The position numbers and the translations under genes are program-made. DNA of 64,000 nt from an uncultured Ectothiorhodospiraceae bacterium (GTDB lineage Bacteria > Pseudomonadota > Gammaproteobacteria > UBA6429 > Thiohalophilaceae): assembly GCA_947259575.1 (NCBI GenBank), contig CAMYMU010000051.1, forward strand, positions 62,001-126,000, written 5' to 3'. Within the stretch, counting starts at the first letter, position 1; each line of letters opens with the position of its first letter. The notes under the pieces were generated by a model. It saw nothing but the letters and a program-made list of their open reading frames with translations, was not told the origin of the DNA and searched no databases. Below, in pieces: positions 56,372 to 64,000 of the stretch.

Positions 56372-57778
56372 TTGGGTACATTTCGACTGTTTAATCATTA
56401 TGTTCGCGCTTCTTTTATCGTCCTGGGCGCAGTAGAAGTCTTTATACTTTTTGCCAGTGTTGTTGCCGGCATCTTGCTACGTTATAGGCAAGGCATAGCT
56501 GAGATACCTACCATCGTAAAGCTTTATTGGTTTGACGCTGGCCTTTTTAGCTTCGTCATGTTGCTCTCCTTAATATCGGCGGGCTTATACCAGACCAGAC
56601 TACGTGAAGGATCTTTTGGATTCATTTTGCGCTTAACGGCGGCAATGCTGTTAGGTACTGTAGCCTTGTCCGTGGTCTATTATTTCTTTCCCGGCTTGAT
56701 CTTGGGTCGAGGGGCACTGGCAATTGCGATTGTGTGCTCTTTTATCTTTATCATCACTATTCGAATCACCTTGTATAAACTTGATCCAGGTATATTTAAA
56801 AAACGAATTTTAGTCTTGGGTACGGGAAAACATGCCTTGGCGATCACTGAGCTTCGCAGACGTTCCGATCAATTCGGCTTTCAAATTATGGGTTATGTGC
56901 ATTTGCGAGGCGAGGAGGATCTTTTGGATGAAGCGAAGGTCATCAATTTAAATGTTCCCTTGATTGATTATATTGAAAAAACTGATATCAATGAGGTTGT
57001 ACTTGCCATTGATGATCGTCGTAAAGGCATCCCAATGCATGAATTACTGGATTGCAAGATGCGAGGGATCGATATCATTGATGTAGTGACGTTCTTTGAA
57101 CGGGAGACAGGTAAAATACGACTGGATCAGGTTCATCCGAGCTGGTTTTTATTTTCCGAAGGTTTCAAAAGCAGTGCTATGCGTGAATTTGTTAAACGCG
57201 CCTTTGATATACTAGCAAGCTTGTTTTTGTTAATCATTACCTGGCCGTTAATGGTGCTGGCTGCCTTAGCTATTTTTTTCGAAAGCCGGTGTAACGTCAA
57301 TGCCCACATTCTGTTTCGACAGGTCAGGGTGGGCATGGGAGGCAGGCCTTTTCAGGTGCTGAAATTTCGCAGCATGATTGTCGATGCTGAGGCCTACGGT
57401 AAAGCGCAGTGGGCAACTAAGGATGATTCTCGTGTAACCATGGTCGGTAAAGTTATTCGCAAAACACATATTGATGAGCTACCACAAATCATAAATGTTC
57501 TGCGCGGGGACATGAGCTTTGTGGGTCCACGTCCGGAACGTCCCGAATTTGTTGTCATGCTGTCAGAGAAAATCCCTTATTACACCGAGCGCCATCGTGT
57601 TCGTCCAGGAATAACGGGTTGGGCGCAATTGCTTTACCCATATGGCTCTACGGAAAATGATGCGTTAGAAAAATTGCAATATGATTTATATTTTGTAAAG
57701 AATCACAGTCTGTTTCTCGATATTTTAATCCTTTTACAAACGGCTGAGGTAGTTATATTTGGGCATGGTACGCGCTAG
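56372..57778 (+). CDS. XrtA-system initiating sugar transferase (EpsB-like)
   Basis: The 468-residue polyprenyl-phosphate sugar-1-phosphate transferase starts at TTG 56372. About four or five N-terminal membrane helices come first, then a nucleotide-binding-like domain (RILVLGTGKHALAI). A C-terminal bacterial sugar transferase domain follows with KRAFDILASLFLLIITWP, FRSMIVDAEA, KTHIDELPQIINVLRGDMS, VGPRPERPEF and ITGWAQ. The architecture is that of the family that opens exopolysaccharide loci of the PEP-CTERM/XrtA system. Confidence 0.88.
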   Translation: MGTFRLFNHYVRASFIVLGAVEVFILFASVVAGILLRYRQGIAEIPTIVKLYWFDAGLFSFVMLLSLISAGLYQTRLREGSFGFILRLTAAMLLGTVALSVVYYFFPGLILGRGALAIAIVCSFIFIITIRITLYKLDPGIFKKRILVLGTGKHALAITELRRRSDQFGFQIMGYVHLRGEEDLLDEAKVINLNVPLIDYIEKTDINEVVLAIDDRRKGIPMHELLDCKMRGIDIIDVVTFFERETGKIRLDQVHPSWFLFSEGFKSSAMREFVKRAFDILASLFLLIITWPLMVLAALAIFFESRCNVNAHILFRQVRVGMGGRPFQVLKFRSMIVDAEAYGKAQWATKDDSRVTMVGKVIRKTHIDELPQIINVLRGDMSFVGPRPERPEFVVMLSEKIPYYTERHRVRPGITGWAQLLYPYGSTENDALEKLQYDLYFVKNHSLFLDILILLQTAEVVIFGHGTR

Positions 57779-57794
57779 TTAAGTTAGCGCTTTT
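57772..57794 (+). terminator. Weak terminator overlapping the stop codon
   Basis: GCGCTA (57772-57777) pairs with TAGCGC (57785-57790) across a 7-nt loop and is followed by TTTT. The stop codon lies within the stem. It separates the sugar transferase gene from the export gene, which is 271 bp further on and may have its own promoter. Confidence 0.5.
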
Positions 57795-57960
57795 AGAATT
57801 ATTCAAATCAGATGATAATTAAATAAAAACATTAAGTTATACTGCTTTCTTAAAGTTGTTGCTTAAATATTTTTTCCAAATGGGCAGTGATGTTTGGTAA
57901 TTCTGTTGCTAAGAGGTTGTATTTTTTACGAGATTATCTGAAATAGTCATGTTCTGGTGC

Positions 57961-57973
57961 TTTGGCCGCCAAA
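57961..57973. promoter_or_regulatory. Perfect inverted repeat upstream of the export gene
   Basis: TTTGGC-C-GCCAAA is a 6+1+6 perfect palindrome about 77 bp before the GTG at 58050. It is small enough to be an operator for a dimeric regulator. It has no T-tract of its own. Nothing else in the 57795-58049 gap looks like a gene. Confidence 0.35.
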
Positions 57974-58049
57974 ATGTAATGTTTTATAAAGCAGTCCATA
58001 GTAGACTATTAGGATATTGTGAATTTTCTTTATTAAAAATCTAAGTTTT

Positions 58050-58730
58050 GTGAAATGGGGGTTTATCATGGTAGTTAGCCACATACTGCAGATTCTGACC
58101 AAATTTTTGTGGTTGCCAGTAGTATTTTCTGTATTAATAATTTCCGCATGCACCACAGTAGGTGAAGTTAGTGAAACTGATCCAACTGATTCGTCAGAGT
58201 TCAACCGCGGTCGACTTCAGGCTGAGCCGTATACGATAGGCGTTGACGATCAGATTAATATTAGTGTCTGGGGAAACCCAGAACTCACCCTGGATATGCC
58301 AGTTCGTCCTGACGGTAAAATCTCTATGCCACTAATAGGTGACATACAGGCTGGTGGATTAACGCCAGAGCAGGTCGCTAGTGATATTAAAACCAAATTA
58401 TCACGCTATATTAAAAATCCGAACGTCACTGTTATTCTTACCGAACTCCGAAGTCATACCTATATCTCAAGAATCAGAGTGACCGGTGCAGTGCAAGCCC
58501 CCGTATCTATCCCGTATAGGCAAGGCATGACCTTGCTGGATGCTATTTTAGCTGCTGGTGGTCTAACCGAGTTCGCTGCACCAGGTCGGACCAAACTTTA
58601 TCGCCAATATCAAGGGAAAACCACAGTTTACGAAATTGATCTGGATGCAATTTTGAATGAAGGCGATTTGTCCACCAATAAAAAATTAATTCCAGGTGAT
58701 ATTGTGGCTGTGCCAGAGCGTTTCCTGTAA
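58050..58730 (+). CDS. Polysaccharide export lipoprotein (Wza-like, XrtA system)
   Basis: The 226-residue outer-membrane export protein has start GTG 58050 or ATG 58068. A signal peptide ends in the lipobox IISAC (Cys acylation). Next is the Poly_export domain YTIGVDDQINISVWGNPEL with DGKISMPLIGDIQAGGLT, then a SLBB-type segment VTGAVQAPVSIPYRQGMTLL and PGDIVAVPER. It is short compared with E. coli Wza, like the XrtA-associated class. Confidence 0.9.
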   Translation: MKWGFIMVVSHILQILTKFLWLPVVFSVLIISACTTVGEVSETDPTDSSEFNRGRLQAEPYTIGVDDQINISVWGNPELTLDMPVRPDGKISMPLIGDIQAGGLTPEQVASDIKTKLSRYIKNPNVTVILTELRSHTYISRIRVTGAVQAPVSIPYRQGMTLLDAILAAGGLTEFAAPGRTKLYRQYQGKTTVYEIDLDAILNEGDLSTNKKLIPGDIVAVPERFL

Positions 58731-58908
58731 GTTTTGACGATTAGAGGAACATCATCGTTTAATGATTTTCGATACAAAGATCTTATGTGGTTAATTCACG
58801 CGAAGAGTTTATTTCTGCAAGCGCGATGAAAGCGATTGAAAAGAAAATTTTTGCATAGTAATAAATAAAAAAACCACATATTCCTAAATAATAAAAGTAT
58901 ATATAGTT

Positions 58909-60189
58909 ATGAAAAATCAATATTTACCCTTTTTAGTTTGTTCAGCTGTTTTGGTTTATAACACTCCAGTTTATGCGTTAACACTGGACTATGCAGTTGA
59001 GGCAGGATTAATAGCTAGTGATAACATTAATCGTGCATCCAATGATCCTGCAACTGCTGATCCTATTAAAGATGAAGTCATGTTGTTGGTTGGCGAATTA
59101 AACGTTCTAGACGATAGCAGCACGAATGATTTCAATCTCGGTATGGATGTACGATATTTTGACTACAATGATGATACGTTTGAAGATGATACTCGTGCAA
59201 ATATCGATCTGGCTAGTCGTTGGGGTATTATTGACGAAAGTCTTAGCTGGGTGGTCGATGGTTATTATGGTCAAGTGGCGATCGATCCATTTGCTGTTGA
59301 GACACCGGACAATTTACAAGACGTTGGCGTACTCAAAACCGGACCAGATCTATTATTTAAGTTCACCAGTGTAGATAATCTAACGGTAGGTTATAAATTT
59401 ACTGATTATTATGCAGAGATAACGGACGCTGACTACCAAAGTAACTTATATAGTTTGTCATTTGCCCGGCGGCTTAGTCCATTGCTCACTTTATCATTGA
59501 ACTCAACTTATGATGCAACTAATTACGAGGACAACACAACCACGCAGGATTTTGATGACACGCGCTATTTTTTATCATTAGCCGGTGTTTCGGTTTCGAC
59601 CGAGTATGCCATTGAGTTAGGTGAGATAAATGTTGAATTTGATGATAATACCGAATTCGACAATGCATCAAAAAAGTTTACTTTTAAACGGCAATTAAAC
59701 AGTCGCAATGCAGTTGATCTAGAATTATTAGAGACTGTGGATACCGGGATTCGAACAATAGATCGAGATGCTGCCAATGCCTTTATCACTGATGACCTGT
59801 TTGTGTTAGAGCTTGCCAAAATGGCATATAATTATAATCGTCCTGATCTTCAATTCGGGTTGATTTATTTTTATGCGGATGAGGATTATCTTACTGATAA
59901 TAATCTGGACCGAATTGTCCGTAACAGCACCTTTTATTTAAATTATGGTACGCCGGTTAATTTACAGGTTGGATTTACCTATACATACGTAGATTATGAT
60001 TTTTATGTAACCAATCAGCGTGATAAAGATGACATATATAATTTACGTTTTGAAAAACGATTGGCAGGTAATCTAAGTATTGTATTTGCGATAGAGAACT
60101 ACAATCGTGAGACGATTACGTTAGCCGACACATTTAATATTGACGATACTAAATATACGCTCACTTTAAGATACGCCGATAAGATTTAG
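58909..60189 (+). CDS. Outer-membrane beta-barrel protein of the XrtA-type locus
   Basis: The 426-residue protein has a signal peptide (about 1-23, ending VYA), then many alternating short strands rich in Asp, Asn, Tyr and Thr (for example FNLGMDVRYFDYNDD, LQVGFTYTYVDYDF) and a final strand YTLTLRYADKI with near-terminal hydrophobic alternation. This is the pattern of the outer-membrane protein found in PEP-CTERM/XrtA exopolysaccharide loci. It is probably part of the secretion path for the polymer. It lies 178 bp downstream of the export lipoprotein. Confidence 0.75.
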   Translation: MKNQYLPFLVCSAVLVYNTPVYALTLDYAVEAGLIASDNINRASNDPATADPIKDEVMLLVGELNVLDDSSTNDFNLGMDVRYFDYNDDTFEDDTRANIDLASRWGIIDESLSWVVDGYYGQVAIDPFAVETPDNLQDVGVLKTGPDLLFKFTSVDNLTVGYKFTDYYAEITDADYQSNLYSLSFARRLSPLLTLSLNSTYDATNYEDNTTTQDFDDTRYFLSLAGVSVSTEYAIELGEINVEFDDNTEFDNASKKFTFKRQLNSRNAVDLELLETVDTGIRTIDRDAANAFITDDLFVLELAKMAYNYNRPDLQFGLIYFYADEDYLTDNNLDRIVRNSTFYLNYGTPVNLQVGFTYTYVDYDFYVTNQRDKDDIYNLRFEKRLAGNLSIVFAIENYNRETITLADTFNIDDTKYTLTLRYADKI

Positions 60190-60193
60190 TATA

Positions 60194-61237
60194 ATGTATC
60201 AAGATTTCTTTGGACTCAGTGCCCCCCCGTTTTTATTGACGTATGAATCCAAGTATTTATATCTGAGCAAAGCTCATTCACGAGCAATCAACATTATGGA
60301 GCAAATAATTGATAGTCGTGATGGTTTTGCCGTAATTACAGGGGAAATTGGTTCAGGAAAAACATCACTAATCAGTAAATTACTAACTGCCCTTGATGAA
60401 AATATTATTATTGTCATTGCGCGTATTTATGACACAAATGTAGATAGTATCGAATTCTTTCATTCATTGCTCTATGAATTTGGTGTGCAAAAACACGGGG
60501 ACAATAAAGTAGCATTGTTAGGTCAAATTAATACCTTTTTGCAAAATACATTAGCCGAGAATAAAAAAGTTACTTTGATCGTGGATGATGCGCAAAACCT
60601 GTCAGAAGAGATTTTGGAAGAAATTCGCTTGTTTGCAGATCTTGAGGCGAACAATGAAAAACTTATGAATCTTATTTTGATAGGACAATCTGAATTTAAT
60701 AAGATATTAGAAAAGCCGAAATTTGAACAATTAGCTCAACGCATCCGCTTTCGCTGTCATATTGGTGCCCTTGATGAGAATGAAATGGATGAATACATAC
60801 GTCATCGTCTTTCTATCTCTGGTCTTGAAAAAGAAGTCTTTACCAAACCAGCCATGCAAGAATTGTATAAATATACTGGTGGTATTCCTCGTCTGATTAA
60901 TGCGCTTTGTAATGAGTCATTAATATGCGCTTCAGCAGAGGGATCACCTAAAGTAACTAATAAGATAGTTCAAATTGCCGCTAACGAATTAGAGTTGACG
61001 GCATTTGATATCAATAATAATGGTCATGATCATGAGACTATCAAGCAAAAATTGGCAAGAAATATCAATGATAAGCATTTAGAGTGCGTAGAACATAAAA
61101 TTAATCATTACATCCATACGCAGGATAAACGTGCCGAAGAAATAAAGAATTTGTTATTGAATATGGATATGAAAATCAAGGCTTTTGAAGATAAATTATC
61201 TTCAATGAGCATGGGAATCAAAACAATCAAAAAATAG
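60194..61237 (+). CDS. XrtA-system AAA ATPase (ExeA/GspA-like)
   Basis: The 347-residue P-loop ATPase starts 4 bp after the barrel gene. N-terminal MYQDFFGLSAPPFLLT is typical of the ExeA-like group; Walker A is GEIGSGKTS (50-58), Walker B is LIVDDAQN (about 127-134), followed by QLAQRIRFRC and GGIPRLINALCNESL. The C-terminal 90 residues are charged and probably coiled-coil. Families of this kind accompany XrtA exopolysaccharide loci, though their job is not settled. Confidence 0.88.
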   Translation: MYQDFFGLSAPPFLLTYESKYLYLSKAHSRAINIMEQIIDSRDGFAVITGEIGSGKTSLISKLLTALDENIIIVIARIYDTNVDSIEFFHSLLYEFGVQKHGDNKVALLGQINTFLQNTLAENKKVTLIVDDAQNLSEEILEEIRLFADLEANNEKLMNLILIGQSEFNKILEKPKFEQLAQRIRFRCHIGALDENEMDEYIRHRLSISGLEKEVFTKPAMQELYKYTGGIPRLINALCNESLICASAEGSPKVTNKIVQIAANELELTAFDINNNGHDHETIKQKLARNINDKHLECVEHKINHYIHTQDKRAEEIKNLLLNMDMKIKAFEDKLSSMSMGIKTIKK

Positions 61238-61679
61238 AATCTAATTATATGAGCTGTATATGAAAATCTAATGTTTTCAGGCTTGTCAAAACCTGTGGGA
61301 TTGCACTAGAGGTGACAATGGCATTAGCAATAGCACAGCAGCAGAAACATCGAAATTAGATAAAAAGACCAACATTCAGCTCAATAAACCTACACAATTT
61401 CGACACAAGCCTGGACTAGTGCTTTGGTTTCCAACATGACGACGATCATCCAGTAACGATGTCATAAAGCTCAAGAATAACTGGTAAGTTTGAATAATTA
61501 GATTCGTTCCGTAAATTAATTCGATATTTCATTTGCAATATTTAACTTATAATAATTATGATGGAAATTGCTATTTGGGATAGTTATTCACAGATAGCGA
61601 CATTGACTCCGTGGCTGGGAGATGTTTGAAGTATAAAGCACTCGGGCGGTAGCATGTATTAACTTAAAAGTGTCGGAAG
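61238..61679. other. 442-bp stretch without a recognisable gene
   Basis: No frame of convincing length is present on either strand. One short open stretch on plus (about 61277-61440) reads NSTAAETSKLDKKTNIQLNK in part and lacks a credible start. It may be a gene remnant, but I cannot assign it. The region probably includes the promoter of the deacetylase gene at 61680. Confidence 0.4.
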
Positions 61680-62573
61680 ATGCAAAATAAAACAATCACA
61701 AATGTATTAACTATCGATGTGGAGGATTATTTTCACGTTGCAGCATTATCGAAGAGTATAGCTGGTTCTGATTGGGATAGTCAGGATTGTCGTGTTGAGA
61801 ACAATACAAATCGATTGCTGGACTTGTTCGAACAGCATTCAGCAAACATTACTTTTTTTGTATTAGGCTGGGTGGCAGAGCGATATCCTCATCTCGTAAA
61901 AGAAATTGATAATAGGGGGCATGAAGTAGCAAGTCATGGATATGGTCATAAGTTAATTTATTCTCAAACGCCTGAAGAATTTAAGCAAGAAACTATCAGG
62001 TCAAAGCAATTATTAGAGGATTTAACAGGTAAAGTCGTTACCGGATACCGTGCAGCGAGTTATTCTATTACGAAAAAATCACTATGGGCGCTTGATATTC
62101 TTGCGGAAACCGGGTTTACATACGATTCGAGTATTTTCCCGGTCTATCATGATAATTACGGAATTCCTGACTCACCCCGTTTCCCTCACATTTTAAAATC
62201 ACCTAAGGGGCATTCCTTGGTAGAATACCCTTTATCTACATATCGCTTTCTTGGACAATCGGTTCCGGTTGCGGGAGGTGGTTATTTTCGTTTGTATCCT
62301 TACTGGTTAAGCCGTTTTTTCTATAAAAGCTTAAACAAAAAAAATAATCCGTTTGTGTTTTATATGCATCCGTGGGAAGTCGATCCAGATCAGCCGAGAA
62401 TCAAGGCTGGCTGGTTCTCTGAGTTTCGTCACTATAATAATCTGGATGTATGTGAGACAAGACTTCAAAAGCTATTAACTGAATTTAAATTTATTTCCAT
62501 GCAATCAAAACTCACCGAGCTGGACTTATTCTCCCCATTGCAAAAGCCTCTGATTGAATACGAAATCGCATAA
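61680..62573 (+). CDS. XrtA-system polysaccharide deacetylase
   Basis: The 297-residue NodB-type deacetylase opens with VLTIDVEDYFHVAA (the catalytic TxDxE/D region) and ITFFVLGWVAERYPHLV. HEVASHGYGHKLI carries the HxxxH metal ligands; YRAASYSITKKSLWAL, YDSSIFP and FYMHPWEVDPDQPR follow. The DVEDYFHV start is typical of the XrtA-associated subfamily. It acts on N-acetylated sugars of the exopolysaccharide. Its stop overlaps the FemAB-like gene by one base. Confidence 0.92.
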   Translation: MQNKTITNVLTIDVEDYFHVAALSKSIAGSDWDSQDCRVENNTNRLLDLFEQHSANITFFVLGWVAERYPHLVKEIDNRGHEVASHGYGHKLIYSQTPEEFKQETIRSKQLLEDLTGKVVTGYRAASYSITKKSLWALDILAETGFTYDSSIFPVYHDNYGIPDSPRFPHILKSPKGHSLVEYPLSTYRFLGQSVPVAGGGYFRLYPYWLSRFFYKSLNKKNNPFVFYMHPWEVDPDQPRIKAGWFSEFRHYNNLDVCETRLQKLLTEFKFISMQSKLTELDLFSPLQKPLIEYEIA

Positions 62574-63607
62574 TGACTATATTAATAAGAAACTTGACTG
62601 TTGATGATGAGCCTAAGTGGGATGATTTTGTCGAACAATCATCTGCCAGCTTTTATCATCTTGCGAAATGGCGTCATCTTATTAAAAAAGTGTTTGGGCA
62701 TAGTAGTCATTATCTATATGCAGTCGATGATGCAGAGATCATAAAAGGGATACTACCTTTAATACGTTTAAAAAGTCACTTGTTCGGTGATTTTTTAGTT
62801 TCAATGCCTTATTTCAATTATGGAGGGGCTATTGCTGTTGATGAAGGTGTTGAGCTGAAGCTCATGCTGGAAGCTGAAAAACTAGGCCAACAGTTAGGCT
62901 GTTCGCATATCGAATATCGAGATGTGAAACAACGGAACACGGAGTTGCCTGTTCGTACAGATAAAGTATCTATGATTCTACAATTGCCATCAGAGCCAGA
63001 TTTATTATGGAACGCGATCGGATCGAAACGACGTGCACAGGTTAAGCGGCCGATGAGAGAGAGGATCGAGTTTATCACTGGTGGTATAGAGTTGCTGGAT
63101 GATTTTTATCATGCATTTTCTATAAATATGCGTGATCTTGGAACACCAGTTTATTCACGATCTTTTTTTAAGGAAATGCTTGTGCAGTTTGAGGCAAACA
63201 CTATCATTGCTGTCGCTCGCATGAACGATGAAGCTGTTAGTGCTGGATTTCTGGTTGGACATAATCAACGGTTAGAGATCCCATGGGCCTCGACATTAAG
63301 GAAGGTTAATAAGTATGGGGTTAATATGTATTTGTATTGGAATATATTGTCGTATGCGATCAAGAATAAATATACAGAATTTGACTTTGGCCGTTCCAGT
63401 AAAGATGCAGGTACACTAAAGTTCAAAAAACAATGGGGCGGTGAGAAACACCAGCTATACTGGTACTATCAACTACATAAAACTAAGCAAATACCTGGGC
63501 TTAATCCATCTAACAGGAAATTTCAATTAGCTATTGCTGCATGGCAAAAACTACCAGTATTTATTGCGAATATCATCGGCCCTGTTATTGTCAGAAATTT
63601 ACCCTGA
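62573..63607 (+). CDS. FemAB-like protein of the XrtA system
   Basis: The 344-residue GNAT-fold protein has ASFYHLAKWRHLIKKVFGH near the N-terminus, SMPYFNYGGAIAVDEG, KRRAQVKRPMRE, and the C-terminal half FDFGRSSKDAGTLKFKKQWGG. These are landmarks of the FemAB-related group linked to PEP-CTERM/XrtA loci. It may add an amino acid or acyl group to a lipid-linked sugar. It is coupled to the deacetylase by a one-base overlap. Confidence 0.9.
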   Translation: MTILIRNLTVDDEPKWDDFVEQSSASFYHLAKWRHLIKKVFGHSSHYLYAVDDAEIIKGILPLIRLKSHLFGDFLVSMPYFNYGGAIAVDEGVELKLMLEAEKLGQQLGCSHIEYRDVKQRNTELPVRTDKVSMILQLPSEPDLLWNAIGSKRRAQVKRPMRERIEFITGGIELLDDFYHAFSINMRDLGTPVYSRSFFKEMLVQFEANTIIAVARMNDEAVSAGFLVGHNQRLEIPWASTLRKVNKYGVNMYLYWNILSYAIKNKYTEFDFGRSSKDAGTLKFKKQWGGEKHQLYWYYQLHKTKQIPGLNPSNRKFQLAIAAWQKLPVFIANIIGPVIVRNLP

Positions 63608-63674
63608 AGCAGAATTTATACTGGAAATATCTAGTTAACTTATTTTTAACTCAATGTATTATTAACTTTATACG

Positions 63675-64000
63675 ATGTCAATTCATAAAACTGCAATGAA
63701 AGGGGCGCTATGGCTTGCCGTATTCAAGATTGTTGGGCAGAGTTATCAATGGGCAATAACAATCCTTGTTGCGAGAATTCTATTACCTAGTGATTATGGG
63801 TTGATGGCAATGTCTTTCATTGTCATTGGCTTGGCAATATATATTGCAGATTTTGGCCTTGGTGCAGCTATAGTGCAGAAAAAAGATATATCTGAAAAAG
63901 ATCTATCTTCAATATTCTGGTTCGCTCTTATGGTGTCAATGTTATTGGCGCTAATCGCATTCTTTATGGCATATCCAATGGCAGATTTTTTTAATGAGCC
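63675..64000 (+). CDS. Polysaccharide flippase, MOP/Wzx family (3' end outside window)
   Basis: The frame is open from ATG 63675 to the window edge (108 codons). It reads MKGALWLAVFKIVGQSYQW, then ARILLPSDYGLMAM, ADFGLGAAIVQKKD and a further hydrophobic helix. The ARxLxPxDYG segment between the first two helices is a hallmark of oligosaccharide flippases of the polysaccharide-transport family. It would move the lipid-linked repeat unit of the exopolysaccharide across the inner membrane. The gene is cut by the right edge. Confidence 0.88.
   Translation, partial: MSIHKTAMKGALWLAVFKIVGQSYQWAITILVARILLPSDYGLMAMSFIVIGLAIYIADFGLGAAIVQKKDISEKDLSSIFWFALMVSMLLALIAFFMAYPMADFFNE

Noticed and set aside
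61277-61440. Small gene in the gap before the deacetylase
   Set aside because: The open stretch has no credible start or ribosome site and no family resemblance. It is kept only as a possible remnant.

Overview
The window looks like a gammaproteobacterial chromosome segment. The evidence is a set of recognisable core blocks: an aspartate aminotransferase/uvrB divergent pair, thrS-infC-rpmI-rplT-pheS-pheT-ihfA followed by a MerR-type gene and tRNA-Pro, three tRNA genes with encoded CCA, and an XrtA (exosortase/PEP-CTERM)-type exopolysaccharide locus. Such loci are common in environmental, often sulfur-oxidising or aquatic, gammaproteobacteria. The genus cannot be fixed from the sequence alone.

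Layout. 1-3531: end of a sugar/lipid-modification operon (truncated SDR, FAD oxidoreductase, GtrA-like membrane protein, galU), closed by a strong terminator. 3600-4090: tRNA-Asn (minus strand) followed by two decayed tRNA/terminator repeat units. 4134-8172: lone FimT/GspH pseudopilin, aspartate aminotransferase and divergent uvrB. 8173-44356: a long, visibly AT-richer surface-polysaccharide island, all on the plus strand. 44434-54844: tRNA-Val, a minus-strand carbamoyltransferase/SxtJ/DUF5989 module, then the translation/IHF core block and tRNA-Pro. 54936-64000: UDP-sugar dehydrogenase and the XrtA-type exopolysaccharide locus, running off the right edge inside a flippase gene.

How the island seems to work. 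Genes at 8494-17317 parallel the Kdo/sialic acid logic (SIS isomerase, NeuB-type PEP-condensing synthase, KdsC-type HAD phosphatase, NeuA-type CMP transferase). They add a class III aminotransferase, VOC protein, TIM-barrel isomerase, two methyltransferases and two SDRs, so they probably make an unusual CMP-activated ulosonic acid. An AlgJ/AlgX-like SGNH protein and an MBOAT acyltransferase with three tandem SGNH-like paralogues point to O-acylation. The middle SGNH-like paralogue appears catalytically dead. Wzm/Wzt (with a C-terminal domain) give ABC-type export. Gfo/Idh oxidoreductases, an asparagine synthetase-like amidotransferase, a bi-domain oxidoreductase, a WecB-type epimerase, a heparinase-II/III-like protein and a GT4 transferase add further sugar chemistry. 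A wbpV-wbpL-wbpM-like trio at the end would start the chain on undecaprenyl phosphate with a UDP-QuiNAc/FucNAc-type sugar.

Most unusual items: the ulosonate cluster with a NeuB lacking its SAF domain; the SGNH triplet with loss of Ser, Asp and His in the middle copy; a split glycosyltransferase-like gene carrying four in-frame 19-residue repeats; the tRNA-Asn/hairpin repeat units; infC starting at ATC; and an XrtA-type locus lacking the usual chain-length and tyrosine-kinase genes at the expected place.
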